From positions 1 through 15,001 of the forward strand of contig JAGZLX010000038.1 in the NCBI GenBank assembly GCA_018364485.1: a stretch of 15,001 nt of DNA, given 5' to 3'. The DNA comes from Granulicatella adiacens (lineage in GTDB: Bacteria; Bacillota; Bacilli; Lactobacillales; Aerococcaceae). Of the stretch, positions 6,088-14,446 are shown piece after piece (positions within the stretch are counted from its first letter, which is position 1; each line of letters starts with the position of its first letter). The notes under the pieces were generated by a model. It was given only the letters and a program-made list of their open reading frames with translations, searched no databases and was not told the DNA's origin. The position numbers were made by a program, and so were the translations under genes.

Positions 6088-9000
6088 TTGATAGATGTAA
6101 ATAATTTTGAAAGTATGCAGATTGGGTTAGCTTCTCCGGAGAAAATCCGTGAGTGGTCACATGGTGAAGTTACAAAACCAGAAACAATCAACTACCGTAC
6201 TTTAAAACCAGAACGCGATGGTTTATTCTGCGAGAAAATCTTTGGTCCAACAAAAGACTTAGAATGTTCTTGTGGTAAATTAAAGAAAATCAACAACAAA
6301 GGGAAAGTCTGCGATCGTTGTGGCGTTGAAGTAACGCGCTCAAAAGTTCGTCGTGAACGTATGGGACACATCGAATTAGCAGCTCCAGTATCACACGTGT
6401 GGTACTTCAAAGGCATTCCAAGCCGCATGGGACTTGTGTTAGACATGAGTCCACGTGCGTTGGAAGAAGTCATTTATTTTGCAAGCTACGTTGTTATCGA
6501 CGCTGGCGACACAACATTAATGCACAAACAATTATTAACTGAACGCGAATACCGTGAAAAACGTGCAGAGTTCGGAACTCGTTTCCATGCTGCAATGGGT
6601 GCGGAAGCTGTTCAAGAGTTATTAAACAATGTTGACTTAGACGCTGAAATCGCTGAATTAAAAGAAGAGTTGAAAACAGCTCAAGGTCAAAAACGTACTC
6701 GTGCAATCCGTCGTTTAGACATTTTAGATGCCTTCAAAGAATCAGGAAACAAACCTGGTTGGATGGTAATGGATGTTATTCCAGTTATCCCACCAGATTT
6801 ACGTCCAATGGTTCAATTAGAAGGTGGACGTTTTGCAACAAGTGACTTGAACGATTTATACCGTCGTGTGATTAACCGTAATAACCGTCTAAAACGTTTA
6901 TTAGAATTAAATGCACCACGTATCATCGTTCAAAACGAAAAACGTATGTTACAAGAAGCGGTGGACGCTTTAATCGATAATGGTCGTCGTGGCCGTCCAG
7001 TAACTGGACCAGGTAACCGTCCATTGAAATCATTAAGCCACATGCTTAAAGGGAAACAAGGTCGTTTCCGTCAAAACCTACTTGGTAAACGTGTAGACTA
7101 CTCTGGACGTTCTGTAATCGTAGTAGGACCAAACTTGAAGATGTACCAATGTGGTCTTCCTAAAGAAATGGCGATTGAATTATTCAAACCTTTCGTAATG
7201 AAAGAATTAGTTGAACGTGAAATCGCTGGAAACATCAAGAGCGCTAAACGTAAAATTGAACGTTTAGATGATGATATTTGGGGAATCCTTGAAGAAGTGA
7301 TTCGTGAACACCCAGTTCTATTGAACCGTGCACCTACACTTCACAGATTAGGGATTCAAGCGTTCGAACCAACTCTAGTAGAAGGTCGTGCCATCCGTCT
7401 TCACCCATTAGTGTGTGAAGCCTACAATGCCGACTTCGACGGAGACCAAATGGCGGTTCACGTGCCACTATCTCAAGAAGCTCAAGCTGAAGCACGCTTA
7501 TTAATGTTAGCGGCTCAAAACATCCTAAACCCTAAAGATGGTAAACCAGTAGTTACACCATCTCAAGACATGGTTTTAGGGAACTATTACTTAACAATGG
7601 AACAAGAAGGCCGTGTTGGTGAAGGTATGTTCTTCAAAGACATGGACGAAGCAATCTTGGCTTACAACAATGGATACGTTCATTTACACAGCCGTATTGC
7701 GATTCCTGCAAGCTCACTTCCACATAAACCATTTACAGATTGGCAAAAAGAGAGAATGATGGTAACGACAGTTGGTAAATTATTATTCAACGAAATCATG
7801 CCAAACGAATTCCCTTACTTAAATGAGCCAACAATGGAAAACTTAGAAGTGGCTACACCAGATAAATACTTCTTAGAACCAGGAGCAAACATTAAAGAAG
7901 AAATCGCAAAACGCGAAATCGTTTCTCCATTCAAGAAGAAAAACTTAGGTCAAATCATCGCCGAAGTGTTCAAACGATTCCATATCACTGAAACTTCAAT
8001 GATGTTAGACCGTATGAAAGACTTAGGATATAAATTCTCAACTCGTGCTGGTTTAACAGTAGGGATTGCAGATATTTCAGTTGCGGATAACAAGAAAGAA
8101 ATTCTTGAAGAAGCACATAAACAAGTCGACAACATCTCTAAATTATTCCGTCGTGGTTTAATTACAGATGATGAACGTTATGAACGTGTTATCGAAACAT
8201 GGAACAAAGCGAAAGATGATATCCAAAAAGCGTTAATTCGCACATTAGGTTCTCGTAACCCAATCTTCATGATGAGTGATTCTGGAGCCCGTGGTAACAT
8301 CTCTAACTTTACTCAGCTTGCTGGTATGCGTGGTCTTATGGCCGCTCCTAACGGTAAGATCATGGAATTACCGGTAACATCAAACTTCCGTGAAGGGTTA
8401 ACCGTTATGGAAATGTTCTTGTCTACTCACGGTGCTCGTAAAGGGATGACCGATACGGCCTTGAAGACAGCCGACTCAGGTTACTTAACTCGTCGTTTAG
8501 TAGACGTTGCGCAAGATGTCATCATTCGTGAAACAGACTGCGGAAGCGATCGTGGTTTAACAATTACTGCGATTAAAGAAGGAAATGAAGTCATTGAAAC
8601 ACTTGAAGAACGTATGTTAGGACGTTACGCACAACGTTCAGTGAAACATCCTGAAACAGGTGAAGTGTTAGTAGCACGCAATGAAATCATTACTGAAGAT
8701 ATTGCTCGTAAGATTATCGAAGCTGGAATCGAAGAAATTACAATTCGTTCAGCCTTCACATGTGATACAAAACATGGTGTATGTAAATACTGTTACGGAC
8801 GTAACTTAGCTACAGGTTCAGAAGTTGAAGTTGGGGAAGCAGTTGGTACAATTGCCGCTCAATCTATCGGGGAACCTGGTACACAGTTAACAATGCGTAC
8901 GTTCCATACCGGTGGGGTTGCCGGAGACGATATTACTCAAGGTTTACCTCGTATCCAAGAAATCTTCGAAGCGCGTAATCCTAAAGGGGTTGCGACAATC

Positions 9001-9732
9001 AGTGAAGTTGCGGGTGAAGTCGTTTCTATCGAAGAAAACGCTGGAAGCCGTACTAAAGAAATTACAATTAAAGGCTCTACAGATACTCGTTCTTACACAG
9101 TTCCATTTACAGCTCGTCTAAAAGTGGAAGAAGGACAAATCATCGATCGTGGTGCTCCATTAACAGAAGGTTCTATCGATCCTAAAGAATTATTACGTGT
9201 TCGTGACGTATTATCAGTTGAAAACTACCTATTACGTGAAGTACAAAAAGTATACCGTATGCAAGGGGTAGAAATCGGCGATAAACACGTTGAGGTAATG
9301 GTTCGTCAAATGTTACGTAAAGTTCGCGTAATGGATCCAGGTTCAACAGAAATCCTTCCAGGAACATTACTTGATATTGCAGACTTTACAGAACGTAACC
9401 GCTCTGCAATCATGAACGGTGAAGTACCTGCGACAGCTCGTCCTGTATTATTAGGTATTACAAAAGCTTCATTAGAAACAAACAGCTTCTTGTCTGCTGC
9501 ATCATTCCAAGAAACAACTCGTGTCTTGACAGATGCTTCTATCCGTGGCAAGAAAGACCACTTACTAGGATTGAAAGAAAATGTTATCATCGGTAAGATC
9601 ATCCCTGCTGGTACAGGTATGGCTCGTTACCGCAATATGGAAACAAGTACTTCAGAACCAGTATTACCAGTGGAACAAACAGAAGTTGTTATTGTTGAAT
9701 CAACACCTTCTGAAGAAGACACAAATGAATAA
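6088..9732 (+). CDS. rpoC: DNA-directed RNA polymerase subunit beta'
   Basis: The beta' subunit carries the catalytic magnesium of RNA polymerase. The product is 1214 aa, the usual Firmicutes length. The TTG start is supported by AAAGGGAGGT at 6071-6080 and by the conserved N-terminus IDVNNFESMQIGLASP. The N-terminal zinc ribbon has C60, C62, C75 and C78. The catalytic motif NADFDGD places D449, D451 and D453. The second zinc site uses C818, C892, C899 and C902. The bridge-helix and trigger-loop region (roughly 750-950) contains GEPGTQLTMRTFHTGG, fully conserved in type. It is cotranscribed with rpoB and ends at the strong terminator 9748-9779. Ribosomal protein genes rpsL/rpsG do not follow. 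Nothing appears truncated or frameshifted. Confidence 0.98.
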   Translation: MIDVNNFESMQIGLASPEKIREWSHGEVTKPETINYRTLKPERDGLFCEKIFGPTKDLECSCGKLKKINNKGKVCDRCGVEVTRSKVRRERMGHIELAAPVSHVWYFKGIPSRMGLVLDMSPRALEEVIYFASYVVIDAGDTTLMHKQLLTEREYREKRAEFGTRFHAAMGAEAVQELLNNVDLDAEIAELKEELKTAQGQKRTRAIRRLDILDAFKESGNKPGWMVMDVIPVIPPDLRPMVQLEGGRFATSDLNDLYRRVINRNNRLKRLLELNAPRIIVQNEKRMLQEAVDALIDNGRRGRPVTGPGNRPLKSLSHMLKGKQGRFRQNLLGKRVDYSGRSVIVVGPNLKMYQCGLPKEMAIELFKPFVMKELVEREIAGNIKSAKRKIERLDDDIWGILEEVIREHPVLLNRAPTLHRLGIQAFEPTLVEGRAIRLHPLVCEAYNADFDGDQMAVHVPLSQEAQAEARLLMLAAQNILNPKDGKPVVTPSQDMVLGNYYLTMEQEGRVGEGMFFKDMDEAILAYNNGYVHLHSRIAIPASSLPHKPFTDWQKERMMVTTVGKLLFNEIMPNEFPYLNEPTMENLEVATPDKYFLEPGANIKEEIAKREIVSPFKKKNLGQIIAEVFKRFHITETSMMLDRMKDLGYKFSTRAGLTVGIADISVADNKKEILEEAHKQVDNISKLFRRGLITDDERYERVIETWNKAKDDIQKALIRTLGSRNPIFMMSDSGARGNISNFTQLAGMRGLMAAPNGKIMELPVTSNFREGLTVMEMFLSTHGARKGMTDTALKTADSGYLTRRLVDVAQDVIIRETDCGSDRGLTITAIKEGNEVIETLEERMLGRYAQRSVKHPETGEVLVARNEIITEDIARKIIEAGIEEITIRSAFTCDTKHGVCKYCYGRNLATGSEVEVGEAVGTIAAQSIGEPGTQLTMRTFHTGGVAGDDITQGLPRIQEIFEARNPKGVATISEVAGEVVSIEENAGSRTKEITIKGSTDTRSYTVPFTARLKVEEGQIIDRGAPLTEGSIDPKELLRVRDVLSVENYLLREVQKVYRMQGVEIGDKHVEVMVRQMLRKVRVMDPGSTEILPGTLLDIADFTERNRSAIMNGEVPATARPVLLGITKASLETNSFLSAASFQETTRVLTDASIRGKKDHLLGLKENVIIGKIIPAGTGMARYRNMETSTSEPVLPVEQTEVVIVESTPSEEDTNE

Positions 9733-9747
9733 TCTGTGACTTTCAGG

Positions 9748-9779
9748 CACCCTGTAGCGAAAGCTATGGGGTGTTTTTT
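9748..9779 (+). terminator. Intrinsic terminator of rpoBC
   Basis: CACCCTGTAGC (9748-9758) pairs along all 11 positions, allowing G-U, with GCTATGGGGTG (9763-9773). The loop is the stable GAAA tetraloop, and six T residues follow (9774-9779). It closes the rpoBC unit 15 bases after the rpoC stop. Confidence 0.95.
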
Positions 9780-9825
9780 CTTTGGAACTTCATAAAACAT
9801 TCTCTTAGAATCAATGAGTCTAGGG

Positions 9826-9831
9826 TATAAT
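9826..9831 (+). promoter_or_regulatory. -10 box of the lipoprotein gene
   Basis: A perfect TATAAT sits 28 bases before the ATG at 9860, just after the rpoC terminator. The -35 hexamer at 17 bases (TCTTAG, 9803-9808) is poor, so the promoter is probably of moderate strength or activator-aided. Confidence 0.55.
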
Positions 9832-9859
9832 AAGCCAAACTTAAGAATGGAGTAGAAAT

Positions 9860-10474
9860 ATGAATAAAACAACAAAACTCTTAGGTCTTGCAGCCGCAAG
9901 CTTATTAGCCGCTTGTTCTAACCAAGCAGCAACAGCAGAGACTACGCAAGCAACAACAGCTCAACCAACGACTGTGCAAGCGACAACTCAAGCAACAGCT
10001 ACGACTGATACAAATACAACTGTAGCAACTAACAATGCTTCTGAAGAAGCAATGGGAAGCCAAAATGCAATGCAAAAAGAAATTGTAGATGCATTCAAGA
10101 AAGAATTCCCAGCTCTTGACATTACTGGATTAGAATACTCAAACGGAATGTTCTATGAAGTAGAAGCGATGAACGATACGAATGAATATACGTACCGTTA
10201 CGATAAGTCAGCTAAGACTTTCATGAAGGTTAATGAAACCACTTCAGATAAAGAAGAACATGATGAAGAAAAAATTGACTTAGCCACATTGAAACAAGTA
10301 GATGAGATGGCAGCTATCGCCCAAAAAGAATTCCCAACAGGAGTCCTTCGTGAGTGGAGCGTCGATAAAGATCACGGTGAAGTGATTTGGGAGTTTGATT
10401 TATCAGTTAACGGACAACAAGTGAACGTTAAGATTTCAAACGACACAGGAAAAATTACTGAAATCGATCGCTAA
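9860..10474 (+). CDS. Secreted lipoprotein with two PepSY-like domains
   Basis: This is a 204-aa predicted lipoprotein. The signal peptide has a lysine near its start, a hydrophobic core and the lipobox SLLAAC, so C19 would be lipid-modified and the protein anchored to the outer face of the membrane. Residues 20-62 form a Thr/Ala/Gln-rich low-complexity linker. Two related alpha/beta modules follow (about 70-125 and 146-203), each with an amphipathic helix ending in EFP and beta strands, as in PepSY domains. The second ends VKISNDTGKITEID, typical of PepSY. An acidic stretch (128-139) separates them. PepSY proteins are often linked to protease inhibition or envelope signalling, but no substrate can be named. 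GGAG (9849-9852) is a well-placed ribosome binding site. It has its own promoter and terminator. Confidence 0.85.
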   Translation: MNKTTKLLGLAAASLLAACSNQAATAETTQATTAQPTTVQATTQATATTDTNTTVATNNASEEAMGSQNAMQKEIVDAFKKEFPALDITGLEYSNGMFYEVEAMNDTNEYTYRYDKSAKTFMKVNETTSDKEEHDEEKIDLATLKQVDEMAAIAQKEFPTGVLREWSVDKDHGEVIWEFDLSVNGQQVNVKISNDTGKITEIDR

Positions 10475-10492
10475 TTAAATATTGTTTATAAG

Positions 10493-10541
10493 ATACTCCG
10501 TCAAGGATTGTTCATTCAATGCTTGAGGGGGTATTTTTTTT
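10493..10541 (+). terminator. Intrinsic terminator of the lipoprotein gene
   Basis: ATACTCCGTCAAG (10493-10505) pairs with CTTGAGGGGGTAT (10522-10534) with one G-G mismatch. An inner ATTG/CAAT stem can continue toward the loop. Eight T residues close it (10534-10541). Confidence 0.93.
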
Positions 10542-10750
10542 GCTTAAAATTACAAGAAAGAGCCCGAAAATAGATTAAGAAAAGTTTAAGAATTTTGAAA
10601 AGTTGAAAAAATTCAAGATTAAAAAAACGAATTAATTCATTGAATAGTGGGAAAAATGAGTCACAGGTGGAATTAAATCATTTAAAAACATCAAATATAT
10701 AATATTTTAAATAAAAACTAAAACCGCTATCAAATTTATGTAAAAGGTAG
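10542..10750. other. A-rich noncoding spacer
   Basis: This is very AT-rich sequence with irregular A-tracts and several short weak dyads (for example ATTCAA/TTGAAT). I see no open frame with a ribosome binding site, no strong hairpin and no recognisable RNA. It may act only as flexible or bent promoter-upstream DNA. Confidence 0.5.
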
Positions 10751-10756
10751 TATAAT
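10751..10756 (+). promoter_or_regulatory. -10 box of the 359-aa protein gene
   Basis: TATAAT at 10751-10756 predicts a transcript start near 10763. That is downstream of the first in-frame ATG (10761), so it decides the start codon in favour of the ATG at 10791. No good -35 is visible; CTATCA (10727-10732) is the nearest weak candidate. Confidence 0.55.
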
Positions 10757-10790
10757 ATAAATGAATAAAAGAAAGATTGGGGTAGTGTAT

Positions 10791-11870
10791 ATGAGTCAGG
10801 AATTGTACCAAAGTATACCGTTGCTATTTAAGCTCGTAAAAAAGCAAACAGAACTCAAAAATGCCGCCTTTGCTTTTCAGAATAAACGAGGAGCAGTGAA
10901 GTTTTTCTTTTTAATTGAACGTGATGAACAGCAAGATTTACGTTTATTATTCTTCAAAAACGAAGAAGAACTTGTTCGTTATCGACTCTCAGAACGATTG
11001 GTAACCATGTCGGATGAGGTGGTCGGAGAGGAACGGACTGAGGCGTTTTGGTTTAGAAAAGGCATCGAAATTCAGTTTTCAAAACGTGCGGATTTCGATG
11101 AAGAGGAAATCGAATACTTGAAGCAAAAGGGGTACCCTGTAAAAGGGGCCAGAGAATTGCCGATGGTATCGAGCTTCAATGAACCATTTGATCTATTCGC
11201 AGACTTAAAGAAGTCAGAAGTTCAGTTTGTGCTACGTGTGAGTGATATTCTCTTGCAAGAGGGCAACTGGAAGGAGCTTTTGAAGGCTGCTAGTATTCTC
11301 GACCAAGAAGACGCGGATTGCTATGCTATTCTCGAATATAATCAAAAAACAAAGGCTGTAAAGTCATTAGATATGACGCGTAAGGAAATCAGTTTCGATC
11401 AGATTGAAGAATTGAAGCCGTTCTTCCAAGTAAAACCTGAACCCGTTGCGCTCAGTGATTTCTCGCTTTTACGTGCAAAAAAGGTGATTCGAGGTATCTT
11501 TCCTGAAACTTTTGAAATCCAGTTGACATTGTCGCCAATTGCGGCCATGGGATTTTATAAAACAGGTGCGTTTATGCTGGCGATAGCCGATGAACGTGAA
11601 ATCATCTTCCTACAAGAAACAGATTTAGAGACAAAAATGATTCAGAATTATATTTTAGAACTCATCATGATGATGGAGGCTGTACCGCTTCGCTTTATTA
11701 CAAGTGGACCATTTGCATTGAGACTCTCGAATATGGTTGATAAACTCTTAAAACGACTTGGAACGGATATTGTTATCTTGGATGAATTGCCAACGATGAA
11801 CCGTTACTCAAGCCTTGCGAAAATGGATCTTCTATTATCGCAAAATGATATTGATAATCTTCTCTTTTAA
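10791..11870 (+). CDS. Uncharacterised cytosolic protein, DUF6930-like C-terminus
   Basis: The product is 359 aa with no signal peptide and no clear membrane helix. I do not recognise a characterised function. The C-terminal third (about 230-340) reads like the DUF6930 type of Firmicutes proteins: a strand-rich region, a helix, then PLRFITSGPFALRLSNMVD and LGTDIVILDELPTMN, resembling the PEVI-x(n)-LGI-x(n)-LPALDE pattern. This is a recollection of a family pattern, not a search result. The N-terminal half is charged, with a segment like FVLRVSDILL (about 150-160). I start at the ATG 10791 because GGGG (10779-10782) lies eight bases before it, while the in-frame ATG at 10761 overlaps the promoter and lacks a ribosome binding site. 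It stands alone between a terminator and a convergent gene. Confidence 0.75.
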   Translation: MSQELYQSIPLLFKLVKKQTELKNAAFAFQNKRGAVKFFFLIERDEQQDLRLLFFKNEEELVRYRLSERLVTMSDEVVGEERTEAFWFRKGIEIQFSKRADFDEEEIEYLKQKGYPVKGARELPMVSSFNEPFDLFADLKKSEVQFVLRVSDILLQEGNWKELLKAASILDQEDADCYAILEYNQKTKAVKSLDMTRKEISFDQIEELKPFFQVKPEPVALSDFSLLRAKKVIRGIFPETFEIQLTLSPIAAMGFYKTGAFMLAIADEREIIFLQETDLETKMIQNYILELIMMMEAVPLRFITSGPFALRLSNMVDKLLKRLGTDIVILDELPTMNRYSSLAKMDLLLSQNDIDNLLF

Positions 11871-11986
11871 GTGAAACGTTGAGACCCGTGCCCTTAACGT
11901 TTCCGCTAGTGTAGGAATTGGAAGGGGGAGAAGCTAAATACTCTCACAGCTTCTCTGTCCATCCATCCTCGAATGTAAAACATAAG
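11871..11986. other. Noncoding stretch with two hairpins between convergent genes
   Basis: GAAACGTT/AACGTTTC (11873-11880 with 11896-11903) and GAGAAGCT/AGCTTCTC (11928-11935 with 11948-11955) are perfect 8-bp inverted repeats. Neither is followed by a T-run on the plus strand, so they are not standard terminators. They may stabilise the 3' end of the upstream mRNA. No coding sequence is seen. Confidence 0.45.
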
Positions 11987-12024
11987 AAACAGAGGTCTAT
12001 TCGAATGAATAGACCTCTGTTTTT
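11987..12024. terminator. Bidirectional terminator between convergent genes
   Basis: AAACAGAGGTCTATTC (11987-12002) pairs perfectly over 16 bp with GAATAGACCTCTGTTT (12007-12022), loop GAAT. Five T residues (12020-12024) serve the plus strand. On the minus strand the tail reads TTTCTTATGTTTT. The yigZ stop codon (12023-12025) overlaps the plus-strand T-run. Confidence 0.93.
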
Positions 12025-12658
12025 ACCCAACTGGATATTCTGTATACATTTCTCCAAGGCTTTCAAACTCCACTTGATTTTGTAAGAGTTCAATGATGGC
12101 TTCATGGAAAGCCTCGACCTCTTGAACAGGGAGGCTACAGGTGAATTGAACATTATTGAGGAAGACTTTATCGACGATGGGAATATTTTGCGTCTGACAA
12201 TAATATTCCACTTTTCCTACATGTGCATAATCAAAGGTAAGGGCAAGTTGATCCTCGAGTCGGCATTCTACGATTCCGATAGCTTTCAACCCTTCGCTTA
12301 CAGCCCCAGAATACGCACGGACGAGTCCGCCAGCGCCTAGCTTCGTTCCGCCGAAGTAACGTGTCACTACGACCGCGACATCCTTTAATTCATTTTTCTT
12401 GAGCACTTCTAGCATTGGAACTCCTGCAGTACCACTTGGCTCACCGTCATCCATCGCACGTTGCACTTGATCGTTTTCCCCAATGAGAAAAGCAGAACAG
12501 TTATGCGTTGCTTTCCAATGTTCCTTTTTGATGGCTTGGATAAATTCGAGTGCTTGTTCTTCGCTCGTTACTCGCTGAAAATGCGCAATAAAACGAGACC
12601 CCTTAATCTCGATTTCATTCGCCCCAGCCTCAGTAATAGTCTTATATCTCTCTAACAT
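12023..12658 (-). CDS. yigZ: YigZ/IMPACT family protein (UPF0029)
   Basis: This 211-aa protein belongs to the widely conserved YigZ family (YvyE in Bacillus), related to eukaryotic IMPACT; the exact bacterial role is unsettled and often linked to translation or ribosome function. The UPF0029 N-terminal domain is recognisable by DDGEPSGTAG (70-79) and VVVTRYFGGTKLG followed by GGLVRAYS (97-117). A ferredoxin-like C-terminal domain (about 135-205) follows, as usual. On the minus strand, GAGGGG lies a few bases before the ATG. It is transcribed divergently from the DUF1146-murA pair and convergently with the 359-aa gene. A TATACT on the minus strand in the 113-bp divergent gap is a possible -10. 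Annotations calling the family proline dipeptidase are not supported by any visible motif. Confidence 0.93.
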   Translation of the reverse strand: MLERYKTITEAGANEIEIKGSRFIAHFQRVTSEEQALEFIQAIKKEHWKATHNCSAFLIGENDQVQRAMDDGEPSGTAGVPMLEVLKKNELKDVAVVVTRYFGGTKLGAGGLVRAYSGAVSEGLKAIGIVECRLEDQLALTFDYAHVGKVEYYCQTQNIPIVDKVFLNNVQFTCSLPVQEVEAFHEAIIELLQNQVEFESLGEMYTEYPVG

Positions 12659-12771
12659 TCTTTCCCCTCACTTTGGTATTAGTATAGCATAAAGTCATAA
12701 GTATCTCCTGCTTTTTTTTAATGGTCAAATATGGTAGTATAGAAAGGCAGTATATGACTGGAGGAGTAGGT

Positions 12772-13002
12772 ATGATTCAAGTAACTTTAATCATTCGAAT
12801 CACATTGGTTCTTGCTTTTATCATGCTAAGCTATTGGGCGTTGCAAGGCATTCAAATCGAGAAAATTCTCAGGAAAGGACGCGTTCAAGAAGCCCGTATC
12901 CTCTTTTTACTCATCGCGATTTGGATGGGAGCTAGTATAGCTAAAGTCATATTCGATTTATCAGATTATTTAAATCAGTACATTCAATTGATATTACAGT
13001 AG
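12772..13002 (+). CDS. DUF1146 family small membrane protein
   Basis: A 76-aa protein with two hydrophobic segments (about residues 4-24 and 42-60) separated by a basic loop (EKILRKGRVQEAR), predicted as two transmembrane helices. It matches the DUF1146 (YwzB-like) family, which in Firmicutes is typically found just upstream of murA, as here. The function is unknown. The start is the ATG at 12772, since GGAGG (12760-12764) stands seven bases upstream. A longer in-frame version from 12721 has no ribosome binding site and would add a non-conserved charged extension. murA follows after 29 bases and is probably cotranscribed. The atp operon, often found upstream in related genomes, is absent; yigZ is there instead. 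Confidence 0.88.
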   Translation: MIQVTLIIRITLVLAFIMLSYWALQGIQIEKILRKGRVQEARILFLLIAIWMGASIAKVIFDLSDYLNQYIQLILQ

Positions 13003-13031
13003 ATGGATAGAGAGTTTTTGGAGGTTATTTA

Positions 13032-14348
13032 ATGGATAAGATGATCGTGCGCGGTGGCGATACACGTCTTCAGGGAACAGTAAAAGTAGAAGGAGCTAAA
13101 AACGCGGTATTACCGATTTTAGCAGCAAGTATTTTAGCAGACAAAGGCGTTACTCATTTAACAAATGTACCGAACTTATCAGACGTACATATGATGTTAA
13201 ACGTATTAGGGAGCTTAAACGTCTTAAGTACATTTGACGAAGAAGAAAAGGCCATTACATTAAATGCCACAAAAGATATTACAACAACTGCAGCATTTGA
13301 ATACGTAAGTAAAATGCGTGCGTCAATCGTTGTAATGGGGCCATTATTAGCGCGTTTTGGACATGCGCGTGTTGCGATGCCTGGTGGATGTGCTATCGGT
13401 AGTCGTCCAATCGATCTTCACTTAAAAGGATTCGAAGCAATGGGTGCGACAATCGTTCAAACAGAAGGATATATCGAAGCTCATGCAGATGAACTTCATG
13501 GAGCTCGTATTTACTTAGATTTCCCATCTGTTGGAGCTACTCAAAACATTATGATGGCTGCGACTTTAGCAAAAGGAACAACATACCTTGAAAACGTAGC
13601 GCGTGAACCAGAGATTGTCGACTTAGCAAATATCTTAAATAAGATGGGTGCGAGAATTGTCGGTGCTGGAACAGAAAACATGCGTATTGAAGGGGTAGAA
13701 CGTTTGGATGGAACGATTCACTCTATTATCCCAGACCGTATCGAAGCGGGTACATTCATGGTAGCGGCTGCCGTTACAAAAGGTGATGTGTTTATCGAAG
13801 ATGCGATTGCAGAACACAACCAACCATTAATTTCTAAATTAGGAGAAATGGGTGTTCAATTTATCGAAGAAGAAGACGGAATCCGTGTCATCGGTCCAGA
13901 TGAGTTGAAACCAACGGATGTGAAAACTTTACCTCACCCAGGTTTCCCAACAGATATGCAAGCGCAAATGACGATTGCACAATTATTAGCCACTGGTACA
14001 AGCACAATGACGGAAACAGTATTCGAGAACCGTTTCAACCACTTAGAAGAAATGCGTCGTATGGGTGCTCAATTCCGTATTGACTCACATACAGCTGTGA
14101 TGAGTGGTGCGTCTGTATTATCAGGAGCTGAAGTACGTGCAACAGACTTACGTGCTGCGGCTGCGTTAATCATCGCCGGAATGGTCGCAAAAGGATATAC
14201 ACGTGTAACAGACTTACAATTCTTAGACCGTGGATATTATGAGTTCCATCAAAAATTACGTGCATTAGGCGCAACGATTGAACGTGTGGAAGAACCAGAC
14301 GGCCAAGCATTTACTCACGAAGATTTAGAACGACTTTTTGCAGTTTAA
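13032..14348 (+). CDS. murA: UDP-N-acetylglucosamine 1-carboxyvinyltransferase
   Basis: MurA transfers enolpyruvate from PEP to UDP-GlcNAc, the first committed step of peptidoglycan synthesis, in the cytosol. The 438-aa product has the two-domain inside-out barrel of EPSP-synthase-like enzymes. Key residues are present: K23 and N24 in GAKNA, R96 in KMRAS, C120 in PGGCAIGSRPID (the cysteine alkylated by fosfomycin), D308 in PTDMQAQ (general base) and R400 in DRGYYE. Firmicutes usually carry two paralogues. The DUF1146 neighbour suggests this is the murAA-type copy rather than murZ. GGAGG (13020-13024) lies seven bases before the ATG. The unit ends at the terminator 14361-14386. Confidence 0.97.
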   Translation: MDKMIVRGGDTRLQGTVKVEGAKNAVLPILAASILADKGVTHLTNVPNLSDVHMMLNVLGSLNVLSTFDEEEKAITLNATKDITTTAAFEYVSKMRASIVVMGPLLARFGHARVAMPGGCAIGSRPIDLHLKGFEAMGATIVQTEGYIEAHADELHGARIYLDFPSVGATQNIMMAATLAKGTTYLENVAREPEIVDLANILNKMGARIVGAGTENMRIEGVERLDGTIHSIIPDRIEAGTFMVAAAVTKGDVFIEDAIAEHNQPLISKLGEMGVQFIEEEDGIRVIGPDELKPTDVKTLPHPGFPTDMQAQMTIAQLLATGTSTMTETVFENRFNHLEEMRRMGAQFRIDSHTAVMSGASVLSGAEVRATDLRAAAALIIAGMVAKGYTRVTDLQFLDRGYYEFHQKLRALGATIERVEEPDGQAFTHEDLERLFAV

Positions 14349-14360
14349 CAACGAATTACG

Positions 14361-14386
14361 AAAGAGAGGGTAACCTCTCTTTTTTT
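14361..14386 (+). terminator. Intrinsic terminator of murA
   Basis: AAAGAGAGG (14361-14369) pairs perfectly with CCTCTCTTT (14374-14382) around GTAA. A run of seven T residues spans 14380-14386, partly inside the stem. Confidence 0.93.
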
Positions 14387-14417
14387 GCGCATAAAAATCG
14401 GAGAATTCCACTTTTCG

Positions 14418-14446
14418 TTGATACAACAATAAAAACAAGCAATACT
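14418..14446 (+). promoter_or_regulatory. Possible promoter before the tandem repeats
   Basis: TTGATA (14418-14423) and AATACT (14441-14446) are separated by 17 bases, matching 5/6 and 4/6 of the sigma-A consensus. The predicted start falls at the edge of the dyad/tandem repeat block at 14445-14492. Weak call. Confidence 0.3.

Noticed and set aside
10761..10790. Earlier ATG for the 359-aa protein
   Set aside because: It lies five bases after the TATAAT box, upstream of the predicted transcript start, without a suitable ribosome binding site.
11928..11955. GAGAAGCT/AGCTTCTC as a terminator of the 359-aa gene
   Set aside because: No T-run follows. The 16-bp hairpin with T-run at 11987-12024 is the better terminator.
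12721..12771. Longer DUF1146 reading frame
   Set aside because: There is no ribosome binding site before 12721, whereas GGAGG is ideally placed before 12772. The extra residues do not fit the family.
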